Assembly: GCA_930367205.1 (NCBI GenBank)
Contig: OV884011.1
Coordinates: forward strand, 125,383,910-125,447,909
DNA from: Acanthosoma haemorrhoidale
Taxonomy: Eukaryota; Arthropoda; Insecta; Hemiptera; Acanthosomatidae
Reading direction: 5' to 3'
DNA length: 64,000 nucleotides
Shown here: in pieces, positions 24,286-33,974 of the stretch
Position numbering within the stretch: position 1 is the first letter of the stretch
How the letters are laid out: each line of letters opens with the position of its first letter
Notes under the pieces: generated by a model
The model's database searches: none
What the model saw: the letters and a program-made list of their open reading frames with translations, nothing else
Told to the model about the DNA's origin: nothing
Translations under genes and position numbers: made by a program

Positions 24286-25907
24286 TTGAGTGAGTTATAT
24301 TCAATTTCTGAACATCAATATGCAATGAAGTATAGTTTGACAAACACGTCTTTCAAAAAAATTTCAGAGCTTATGAGCAATGTAGGAAGCCTTTCAAATT
24401 TGTTCGGGACCGAACCGAAGAAGGACGAAAGTGATACGCTATCAAAAGAAGGAGCCCTTGCTCTGTTTGTCGAAACAATACAAACAAAATACCAATACAA
24501 CCGAATTCGATCCGAGGTCTTATGCAAAGGTTGCAATGTATTTCCTTCATATAAAGCTCTATTGCAAGCGAAAAAGGATTGCTACCCGGATATGCTTGTC
24601 TCTGAAACAAAGGCAAGTGTAGCACTTCAAAGCTTATTAGAGAAAACCGTCACTAGGCTGCTGATTTCATTAAAAATGGCTGTTGATCTCCCTCAGGGTA
24701 AAAATTTGATGTTGATTTCAAAATGGGGCTGCGATGGAGCTTCCAGCCAAGGGACCTACAAGCAAAATTTCAGTGCCCCTGACATATCTGACGCTTCTGT
24801 GTTCATGGTATCTCTCGTACCTTTGAAGTTGTCTGAAACTAGCGACATCGGCACCAGCATCTACAGTGCGTGCTGGGTCAATCCTTCCCTTTCCTCTAAC
24901 AAATTTTGCCGTCGTATTAAGTTCGGGTTCGAAAAAGAGGACACTACAAAGATCATAGGAGAAGTAGAGAACATAAAAGATGAAATTAAAAATTTGAAAC
25001 CTTCCATAACATTGATAAAAACACTACCTATGAAACGGTTCAATGCTTGCAGTTAACCATGATAGATGGCAAAGTATGTCAGGCGGTATCAAACCATCAA
25101 AAATGAACAATCTTGAGAGAGTAAAGTCCATGCCTATCGATCAAGCCAGCACAGAGTATGGGTTGTCGAGTCTTCACGCTTAGATACAATTGATGGAATG
25201 TATTTTACATATAGCTTACCGCTTGCCAATCATAAAATGGAGTGCGAGATTACCTGACGAAAAGCTTAGAATGAAAACTACAAAGGAACATATCCAGCAC
25301 AGCTTGAAAGAGAAAATTGGTATTTTAGTGGATGTGCCAAAACATGGATCTGGTACAACCAACGATGGAAACAGCGCGCGACTTTTTTTTCAGAGATTGG
25401 AAAACTGTTGCTGAGATTACCGAAATTAACGAAAACTTGATCCACAAATTTTATGTGATTCTTCAAGTGATTTCTTCTGGGGCTTCTGTGGACTCCTCCA
25501 AGTTTGAAAAATACTGCCACGAAACTGCAGAGCTATATGTTTCTTTGTATGAATGGTACTACATGCCATCCTCTCTTCATAAAATTTTGATCCACGGAAA
25601 AGCGATTCTGGATTCTACTGTTTTACCGATTGGTTTGGTATCAGAGGAAGCTCAAGAAATTAAAAACAAGGATTTTAAACGATTTCGGCTGAACCATTCC
25701 CGCAAAATATCGAGGACCACGACAAGCGAAGACATCATACATAATTTAATTATTTCTTCTGATCCACTCCTTTCAAGATTGAGACCAAATTGGCAAATAT
25801 CTCCAATTGAACTTGAGGAAGAGGCTGAAAATCTCCCTACAAACTTTCATCCAACACATAGTCACGAAGACTCTGGATTTCTGGACGAAGACAAAATTGA
25901 AAACTGA
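24286..25907 (+). pseudogene. RAG1/Transib-like DDE transposase, inactivated
   Basis: A cut-and-paste transposase of the family that gave rise to RAG1. Landmarks in order: a CxxC pair in VLCKGCNVFPSY (about 24520-24560); KWGCDGAS, candidate first catalytic Asp at 24733-24735; MIDGKV, candidate second Asp at 25065-25067, comparable to the GYDEKL context of RAG1 Asp708; TNDGNSARLFF (about 25357-25390), comparable to the CDIGNAAEF block; HKILIH with His codons at 25578 and 25593, the HxxxxH spacing of the RAG1 zinc-binding His937/His942; and SEEAQEIKNK, candidate catalytic Glu at 25656-25658, matching the RAG1 Glu962 context (SEGNESGNK). Breaks: frameshifts near 25045 and near 25110, TAG at 25181-25183 where Trp is expected, and a one-base shift in the T run at 25382-25390. 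The CxxC that normally partners HxxxxH seems deleted near 25100. Transib, RAG-like and Chapaev remain alternatives within this clade. Confidence 0.75.
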
Positions 25908-26266
25908 TGTTTACCAACTTTACCGCTCGTGGGTATCATTTTATATACATTATTTTTCAATAACATTTTTCATATACTATTTTTCTGCCCATAAGTACTT
26001 TTTCTTTTAACAGCCACTAATCGGGGTAATAGTTCTCCACTCCTTGCACGATTGAGACCAAATTGGCAAAAATCTCCATTAATTGAACTTGAGGAAGAGG
26101 CTAAAAATCTCCTTGCAAACTTTCATCTAAGTAACATTATAATAATCACGAACTCTCTGGATTTATGTACGAAGACGGAATTGAAAACTGATGTTTACCA
26201 ACTTTACTACTTCACTCATCATGATGTTTTTTTCAAATGTAGCCATTAATGGGGGTAATAGTTTTA
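25768..26266 (+). repeat. Tandem duplication of the transposase 3' end
   Basis: Unit 1 (25768-26038) holds the last 45 or so codons, the stop and trailer; unit 2 (26039-26266) repeats them with about 80-85% similarity by eye. Shared blocks include LRPNWQ, ELEEEA, and the non-coding TAATCGGGGTAATAG / TAATGGGGGTAATAG. The duplication lies inside the terminal repeats. Confidence 0.85.
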
Positions 26267-26599
26267 TTGTGAGGACCTACCTATGCTTATGTGCAGTGTA
26301 CCTACATGTATTTATTTACCAATACATTTTTTCACACTAAAAACGATGATGACTATGTGGAAAACTTACCTAATATTTTCTTGGTTGTTGAATAAGTCGC
26401 GTAAACTAACACCATTGCATTCAGCGTAAAAAAAAACTTTGAAAATCATGGGTCACACTTGATTTTTGTGAAAGTTTTTTGTGTGTCTATTTTCGGACTA
26501 TTTTTGGAAAATTGATCACCAGTTTTCCATCAAGGGCAATCTATACCTTCATTAAAAATTTGAAAAAAAATTTTTTGAGGCGAACTTTACTGTTTTGCA

Positions 26600-26635
26600 G
26601 ACTTTTGTCCCGTTTTTCGTCGTTAGGAACCAGTG
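26600..26635 (-). repeat. Right terminal inverted repeat of the RAG1-like element
   Basis: Complement of the left repeat, 35 of 36 positions identical. The element ends at ...AACCAGTG (26635). Confidence 0.9.
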
Positions 26636-27079
26636 TGCAGCGGCCGGAAAAATCTTTTAAAATTTTAAGTTCAACAAAAACCAGGAGCTGTGTATGTTTT
26701 GGTTAGTATAATTACCAGAAGTATGGGAACAAATTAAACCTGAACTAAGTCGTCCCAGTTAACTAATTTTCAAATTCACGGTAAGCTATTTAAGAGCCTC
26801 TTATTTTCCCCACGTTATGGAGGACACATTTGATACTGTACCGCATAAAGAATTTCAAAACTATTCTAAATTAATATTCTGGAAGGCAACTATATAAATT
26901 GGCGTATTAATGTCTTTCGAATCAATTTAAATTTTTTTTTTCCGCACGTCTTCTAGTTGTTAACATTTTTTTAATTTGTCGAAAAGGTCATTTTCAGTCA
27001 CCGAGTTGAGTTGAAAAATATAATAAAGTGTTTTGATATAAAATAGCGAGTAGGGTTTTTTACAGGTTTAATAATTGAT
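26636..27079. other. Spacer right of the RAG1-like element
   Basis: Starts with GC-rich TGCAGCGGCCGG and quickly returns to AT-rich sequence. Nothing coding is seen. Confidence 0.5.
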
Positions 27080-27155
27080 GAGGGTGGGATTCGAACTCTG
27101 ATTTCTGACCTACCAACTCTTATAACAATGCTATCCTACCAGCATAGCAAAAGAG
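27080..27155 (-). repeat. tRNA-like segment, possible SINE head
   Basis: On the minus strand the segment carries GAGTTCGAATCCC (complement of 27086-27098), a good match to the pol III B box. About 35 bases upstream is GCTATGCTGGTAGGATAGC (complement of 27130-27148), which folds into a D-arm-like hairpin and resembles an A box. The T-arm stem does not pair and no acceptor stem is found, so it is not a functional tRNA gene. A tRNA-derived SINE or decayed tRNA is the most likely explanation. Confidence 0.35.
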
Positions 27156-28434
27156 ACTAAACATATGTCAAGAAGTGTGTTGGCTAAACATAAATGCTGA
27201 GCTAAATATGCACGACAAGGAACTATGAAGAAATGCGTTAACGTAATATCACGAGGTGGCGTTGAAACAGAAAATACTAATCTCTTGACAATTGATGATT
27301 AAACAGAAATGGAAGATGGTTAAATAGAACAATTTGTTTTTATCACTGTTTCAAAACATTGCAGACATAGAATATCTCGCCTGTCTGACCTCTAAGAGGA
27401 ACTGAAGCGAAGAAAATAACGCAATCAATAGCATATGTACTAATTACATAATCCGTAAAGCTAAGGAGAATATAATTTAAAAATAATTCCTGTTATTTAT
27501 TATACCTTGTGCAGGAACCATGAACAACAACCTTGTTTGACTATATCTAGCTATATACAACATATTACGATATGTAAAATCCGGGGCCTAGGCTGTACCA
27601 TTGTAAAAGTTCCTACGCTCCTAAAGGCATTATGATGCCTTAATTTAGACTCATTTTCGTTCACCGCGGGCATATAGTTGTATTGTGATAGATAAAAAAA
27701 AAGCATTTATTAAATATCCTCAATTAATAACCAAAAACTCGAATCTTATCTCTTATTAGGTCTAGCTACTGGGATGATAGAACATTAATATGAATAAATA
27801 TAGTCAAGGAATAAATAAAAACACTATATATGAAGAACCATGAGCAATAATATTTTATTAAACAAAAAGATAAATATTATAGATTGTGAAAATGAACAAA
27901 GCAACAATTATGAATATGCATAGTAGATCTAATCAATAATTTTCTTCTTGTCGAGAAAATAAAAAATTCCATATTTTATTATATCAAACAATTCTAATGA
28001 TTATTCTCTTCTATTTCTAATACAGAATATCAAATAAACATATTATTACTATGTTAAACAATCATAATCGTTATTCTCTTCTAATAGAAAATATTAAAAT
28101 GAACATATTCTTATATGACTAGTTTATGAAGCAAATAAAATAATAACAATACTTGTGAACAATTGAACCTAACAATTGAATTTCCTTCATAAGTATATTC
28201 AAAAGAACTTGCTCTAATTATGACATGGTATCAACATTAATTGGCAATGGCTATGGTACGTTATTAATTAAAACTCGAATATCCAATGATCAAGGCTGAC
28301 AGCAATCTATTGGAGCCTAAGTAGACTACCTGGTCGGTACATCAGCATCTACAACTGTCCAAGATATGCCCCCATCGCTGCGTCCTTACAGAAATTAGTC
28401 AGACGTACCACACCTCAAAACCCGAACCGTCCCG
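27156..28434. other. AT-rich DNA with an imperfect tandem duplication
   Basis: At 27984-28120 a unit of about 65 bp occurs twice (CAAACAATTCTAATGATTAT... and TAAACAATCATAATCGTTAT..., both followed by TCTCTTCTA and ACATATT words). Otherwise nothing is recognised. Confidence 0.55.
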
Positions 28435-28677
28435 TTTTTTTTTTTTCTCAAAACCCCTTTATTTAAAAATTTACAATTAAATGAACAACAACATGAACAA
28501 ATTTACAGGTTTATGGCTCCTTTTCCTGCATAGCATAACATGCATTCGAAGGAGGGTAGAAATACAAACATTTTTCGTTTTGTAGTTAAAATTACAAAGC
28601 CAATAGACTGGACTAGGTGATGGGGCTCATCTTCGGGTTGAAATACGGGAATATAACTAAAAAACTAAACTTACAAA

Positions 28678-31247
28678 TTATAACGTTCCTGCCTCGACTG
28701 CTTGCTGCCATCGATAGGGGAACGGGGCGGGAGTAATCGTGTTGAGCACGGGGTTTGTCATGTGTTGTAGGGAGTCAAAGAATTTGATATGTCTACGGCG
28801 AATGAATTCATCCACCGTGGGCAGCTCAAAGTTCTCGTGTAATTCACTGTTTCTCCGCTGCTCGAATGTAGTGTTTATGACCACTTTCATGAGGATTCTG
28901 TTCTGAAATTGTTGGAGTCGTCTCGCTGTCGCTTCAGTCAAATGACGAAAAAGCGGTGCACCGTACAGCAGAGCAGGCCTGAGTACACTCTTATATATCA
29001 TTAGCTTAAGGCGTAATGGTAAATTGGGCGATGTTAATATATGCGAGAGCCGGTAAGACTTCGTGCGTGTTTGCTTTAGTTTCCTGACAAAATGGCCGCT
29101 AAAACGGAGGTGACGGTCCATTTTAACGCCCAGATATACGAGGCTGTTTGCTGGGGAATTTTTTTGCGTTCCTACTGTGTATGTAGTAGGCAGTGGACGT
29201 TTTCCCTTTTGGAATGAGAAAAGCACGCAGCCAGTCTTACCCGCGTTTACAGAGATATTGAGTTTCCCCAATTTCTCACTTATCTTGTTACAGGCTACTT
29301 TGGCCTTTTTAAGTAACTTGGTGCTTATGCTGTTACTGTACACCGCGATATCGTCAGCGAATGCAGCGACTGTCGTGTTTTGTACCGGGCGCCTGCAATT
29401 TCAGACGTATACACGTTGAAAAGTACTGGTCATAGCACGGCTCCTTGTGGGACTCCACAAGTGAGTGGCACAGCTCCCGAGAAGCTATCACCCACCCTCA
29501 CCCGCATCGATCGATTTCTCAAGAAGCTAGTCAGAACCAATAGAGCTGCTCCGGGCACTCCCGGTCACTGAGAATTCGACACAGAGGCCCGTGGGAGACC
29601 GAGTCGAATGCCTGCGTGTAGTCTAGTGAAATCATAGCCATGGCTACGTTTCGATTTAAATTTTGACTAGCTTCTGTCTGTAATTTCATAAGGGGATGTT
29701 CTGTACTCAGACTGGATTAAATTCAGTCTTCTCTGGCGGAATGATGTCATTTTCCGCGCAGTAATCTTTGAGATAAGTTAATAGAATTTTCCTCTTTTGA
29801 GGTAATAAACTAATCGGGCGGTAGTAGGCTGGGTGATCTCCGCTTTTGGCTGGTTTGACTAATGGAAATAAGATGGCTTCTTTCTATTTGTCGGGAAAGT
29901 ACCGCAATCTTATGCACGAATTGCACAAGTTTGCCAGTTGCACTATTCCTCTCCTTGGCATTTGTTTCAACAAAACCGTCTGTATCCCGTCTTGCCCTGG
30001 TGCACGGTTTCCCTGACACCGGCGAAGAATCGCTTTGAGGTGCTTCGTAGATGCAAACATGTGGGTTTGCTCTGTTTCTCGCGGAGGAGGTGGTTGGTAG
30101 TCACCAGTCCTAGCCGTGATATCCTTATCGTAATGTTCGACCAGTTTGTTTGCTTGTTGCTTCGCGGTCAAAAGAGTGTCGCCTTCGTGAAGGCGGACGG
30201 CAGATGTTTTGCCTTTGGCATTCTTCAACAGCTTCCAAAATTTTCTATGATCTATGTGAGTGAAACGCTCATGCCACTGTGATGTCTTCCAGAGTTTCAT
30301 CAAGCTTCGGATTTGCGTTGTGAGAGAATTCACAACTACCTTCGCTTGACGATCTTTGGTCCTGTGCCATTTGTTCTTCCAATTTTTGCGCAAGGCAATT
30401 AGTTTCAGAATATGGTCTGGAGTTGTTCGCAGGGTCGGTGGCATGGGGCTGTACTTTGGAATAGCAGTGTCCGCTGCGTTGACGATCATATCAGTAATTA
30501 AAGACAGTTGGCGATCTACTTCTTCTTTTGTGCGGAAAACTGGCACTGTATGCAGATTGTGGTAAATCTGCGTCCGATACAGGTCCCAGTCGGCACGACC
30601 GTAGTCGTATCTCGTGGGGTGAGGGGTCACAACTTTACCATCCACCGCGTACAGTACTGGCCTGTGGTCAGACGTAATAAAGTCGAGGGTGGATCAACTA
30701 GTGATACGGTGTGGCTGTCTGGTCGCTAGTTAGTCTATGGTCGAGGTGGCTTGAGGGTTGCCCCTATGACGAAAGGTAAATTTCTGGGGGTGTACGACAG
30801 TAAACGGCGTTTTCAACAGGAGTCTCCCAGCCTTGTTACTTGTTGTGTTATACCATAACGTATGCCTAGCATTTAGGTCACCTACTACCCAGTGGTTAGA
30901 CATTTGTGCGCATGCGCGTAGCAGGGTTGTGTATTCCTGGAGAGAAGCGTACGGTCTCCTATACAAGGCGGTAATGTAAATGGGTTTCCCCAAATTTACC
31001 TTTACCGTCTGGTGGAAAGTGGTGAAGCCACTTCCTTCCAAGTGATACCATGATAGCCACGAGCACGCCACCGTAACCGATGACTCTCTCTATGGCTGTA
31101 GCGTATCCCTTAAAATGGATGGCTTGGGTGGAAACACTCGTGTCCGTTAGTACTACAATGTCGGGTTGGTGCTATTAACTCTTCTACCTCGTTTATCTTG
31201 GTCATTAGTCCATCTGTATTAAAGTTAAGGATAAGGTGATTCACCAT
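28678..31247 (-). pseudogene. Jockey-type ORF2 (endonuclease and reverse transcriptase), broken
   Basis: ORF2 supplies the target-nicking endonuclease and RT. It starts near ATG 31247 (MVNHLILNFNTDG). Endonuclease landmarks: DIVVLTDT (about 31170), VVGDLNARHTLW (about 30885-30850) and ITSDHRPV (about 30680-30655). A linker with WHERFTHIDHRKFWKLL (about 30275-30230) precedes the RT, which shows GNRAPGQDGIQ, LKQMPRRGIVQLANL, the catalytic AAFADDIAVYS (about 29365-29335), LNISVNAGKTGCVLFS, YLGVKMDRHLRFS and LKLMIYKSVLRPALLYG. It ends at a stop at 28678. Frame changes occur near 31080, 30730, 30640-30660, 29890 and 29400. The last 221 codons are open. Confidence 0.85.
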
Positions 31248-31329
31248 GTTAGTTTGTCACGAAGGCAGCAAACATCTGCAATGGGCAACTAGGTAACCCA
31301 TCTCGGTCCACAGTCAAGATCTCGGCGCT

Positions 31330-32396
31330 GGTCGGTGGTTAGAAAGGTTAGGCGAGGTTCCATCCGGGGGTCTAGGGGCCTCGCTTAGCCCGTTGTTGGT
31401 CCGGCATCGGTCGATCCTAGGGTCCTGGCAGGTATGGTGTCTGTAGTACGGTCCGGCGGGGTGATCCCAGGCATTGGTGGTGGTTTCTTTCTTCTTCTTG
31501 CTTTCTCCTCTTCGGTTGTTGTTGCTGCTGCTGCCGAGCGCTCGGCCTAGGTCGGGCTAATAGCTCCTTTCTTTTTTGGCAGCCTCGGTTCATAGCCTCA
31601 TGGCTGGGTGCGGCTCTCCACAATTTCAGCACTTGAGGGGGGTGGCTTCCGTCCTGGGGCATTGGCCTGCTTCGTGAGGTCCACTGCACCTCACACAGTG
31701 TGGTCTTCTTCGGCTATGCCCGAACTTCTTACATTTGTAACACTGCGGGACTCCCCGCTGTTCTTTGTATGTGACTATTTTAATAATCCCATGATTTATG
31801 GCCCTCAACTTTTTCAATCACGGAGGGTTTCGCCGTCACTAGGACAGGGGCAATGTCTATTTTCTTCCCGCTGGAGTCCGTCTTCCTCAGTCTTCGTATG
31901 TCGAGGACATCAGGCTCAGCTGTTGCGATTGCGGCGTTTATTTCATTGATGTCCTCCTGGACATCTAACCCAAGGATAGGAAACTTCTTATTTCTGGGTC
32001 CACCCCTCGGAGTGGAATTGTCTTCTTGTTTGCTGGAGTAAGTCTAGGATTTTAATCCTCTCTTCCTCCATCTCGGTATATATAGTGACGCCGTCCTCTG
32101 TCTTCCTGAGGGCGTATTTGTTGATTGTAGGTGCTCTGAAAAGCTGGGATAGGTTAGTAGTAGGCTCCAGAGACAACTATCGGTGGTGGCTTCTTTGTCA
32201 CGGTCGGTGCTAGATGAGGGCTTTCTGGTGACCCAAATTCCTACCGGTTTTTTTTGTTCCCTACCGGTGTAGATGATTTTCTTGCCGGTCTCATGGCTTT
32301 GGCTGGGTTTATGGGTGCAACGAAGCCCTCTTCGCTGTCCCCGGCTGAAGATATGGAAGCCGGCCGCTTCCTCGAGGTCTCGACCTCCATTGCCAT
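31330..32396 (-). pseudogene. Jockey-type ORF1 (gag-like, zinc knuckles), broken
   Basis: The nucleic-acid-binding ORF1 of the same element. The likely start is the ATG at 32396 (MAMEVETSRKRPA). A stop follows at about 32240, then a conserved central region (YALRKTEDGVTIYTEMEEE, about 32125-32070). Next come CCHC zinc knuckles: CYKCKKFGHSRRRPHC (about 31740-31695) followed by C..C....H....C in CVRCSGPHEAGQC, and after a frame change a third knuckle (LKLWRAAPSHEA in frame shadow). A Gln-rich, basic tail (RPSARQQQQQQPKRRKQEEE, about 31545-31490) follows. Multiple frameshifts make it non-functional. Confidence 0.78.
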
Positions 32397-32648
32397 TTCA
32401 CCACCATTTCTTCGAACTTCCTTTTTCGTTGCACTAAAAACACTGGCACTAGTTAAATAAAGGCGTCACCTGCGACGCAAACAGACCCGACCTAAAGGTT
32501 TTCCAGTGGACCGGTACCTGCTCCTACGACTGTGAAGGCCCAACTCATCCAACCGTCTCGCCCAATCACGGGCTCATTTCAGCTCGCAGAGGTGAGCGTC
32601 TTCCCTCTGATTCCTATAAAAAGACGGTTTTTTATTGAAGTCTCTCTT

Positions 32649-32685
32649 AGATATCTTTTCACCCCTCTGTGTGAAAAGGGTATCT
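32649..32685. repeat. Hairpin in the presumed 5' UTR of Jockey copy 3
   Basis: CTTTTCAC (32655-32662) pairs with GTGAAAAG (32671-32678), flanked by AGATA and TATCT that also pair. It could belong to the element's 5' UTR or to host flank. Confidence 0.55.
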
Positions 32686-32689
32686 TTAA

Positions 32690-33974
32690 CACCTCCTTAG
32701 AACCAAGGGAATACCTGACTTTAATACCTTCTGAATACCACCCTGTGTGCCGAGCCATCTGCCCTCTACTCGATTCCTCCTTTTACTTCTGTGCCCAGAC
32801 GTACCTGAGGTTTATTACCCGTCAATCAATTTTTTTTTTTATGGTAGTAAGGTCACCTACATCACAACCACCTCATAAAGTCGATTTATATCTATTATTC
32901 CTATTATTATATTTATGTGGTGGCTGGTTACACATATAAAAATATTTAACACTTTCTTCTAAATTATTCTATCTCACAAATTAATAGATTGTATTATTAA
33001 GGACTAATAATTCGATTGGTTAATGGCAAGAAATCCGCATATACTTCAAAGACAGACCCTTAACATCGACTAAAACCTGATATACTTTCTACTTCGCAGA
33101 AACTCAATAATAACCACTGCAGAAAAAATTCAGCACGCTTAAAATCGATTCGGACTTGGATCGATGGGGACGAAGTAAGCACAATGAGTTCAAGCATGAG
33201 CTCAAGCACGACTTAAAGTGACTGTTCCATATTACTTCTGAGGATAATGCCCACACTCATTGTCCTGCGTGGGAGATGGATGAATCCGGAGACCCCGAAA
33301 GAGTTTATGAGGGCACAGCAAAAAGGAGACTTCAGAAAGGCCTCAGGACTAGTATAATTTTTATTTTTTAAATTGTACGATTAGCTTATAAGGTCATTAA
33401 TTGAACAAAAAAATTATTTTTACTCATATTATTTCAGAAACTCACTAGAAGGTTGGGAGTCTCTATTAATAAAAAAAAAAGACATTGAATTGCACTTATT
33501 TGAACCCTTCCTTTGGGTCACCTGATTTATAAGGTCTGTGTTATTTCTCGATTGTCGTGGGAACGAGGCGTAATCGAATGTTGGTAGGCTTAAGGGTCAG
33601 CAAATAAAATAAAGTATTTTCTATCAACGCTCCATAATTTTGCTATGGGATCTTGTCCAATGAACATGTGCCCTATAAGCCCTCCCTCTTGGATCCCTTT
33701 GTATTATATATGCTTTTCTTTGGGGGTGGTTATGCCGAAATTTTCACGAAAAATAAACACAAATACAAAAACATAAATTATAGGAAATAATATTTTATTT
33801 AACTTGATTAATACTTTAATCGTAAAACGCTCTGGAAGAGAGATTATTTTTAATTGATTGCTCGATCGCTATGTTATTGTAAATTGCGAAATATCAAAAC
33901 TCCTAGAAAACTATCCAAGTTACTGCAGCCCAAGGGCATATATGCAATAGATTTAGTTTTAATCACAAATTATA
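32690..33974. other. Unassigned DNA between two retroposons
   Basis: An open + frame runs to 32939, but it has transposon-flank composition and no motif. A stretch at 33115-33350 is less AT-rich and has no stop-free frame that I recognise. The remainder is AT-rich. Confidence 0.45.

Larger units (their letters stand above)
23568..26635 (+). mobile_element. RAG1/Transib-like DNA transposon with intact terminal repeats
   Basis: The element is bounded by 36-bp inverted terminal repeats (23568-23603 and 26600-26635) that differ at one position. Both start CACTGGTTCC at the outer edge; a CAC start is shared with Transib, RAG recombination signals and Chapaev. It is 3068 bp long and contains a broken transposase on the + strand with RAG1/Transib features. 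No second (RAG2-like) gene is evident between the repeats. The immediate flanks are GC-rich (GCGCG on the left; TGCAGCGGCCGG on the right) in an otherwise AT-rich area, as expected for a GC-preferring Transib/RAG-type integrase, but the two flanks do not show a clear 4- or 5-bp duplication. The near-identical termini suggest a fairly recent insertion, while the transposase is already disabled. Confidence 0.78.
28435..32600 (-). mobile_element. Jockey-like family A, copy 3 (near full length, dead)
   Basis: The most complete member of family A. On the minus strand it has a gag-like ORF1 (32396 to about 31330), an ORF2 with endonuclease and RT (31247-28678), a 3' UTR of about 230 bp, a polyadenylation signal AATAAA (complement of 28458-28463) and a 12-base A tail (complement of 28435-28446). 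The 5' end is not sharply defined; I place it near 32600. No RNase H or LTRs are seen, as expected for the Jockey group. Both ORFs carry frameshifts and stops. Confidence 0.88.

Noticed and set aside
32532..32939. 135-codon + strand ORF
   Set aside because: Antisense to the presumed 5' UTR of Jockey copy 3, low-complexity C-terminal half, no motif.
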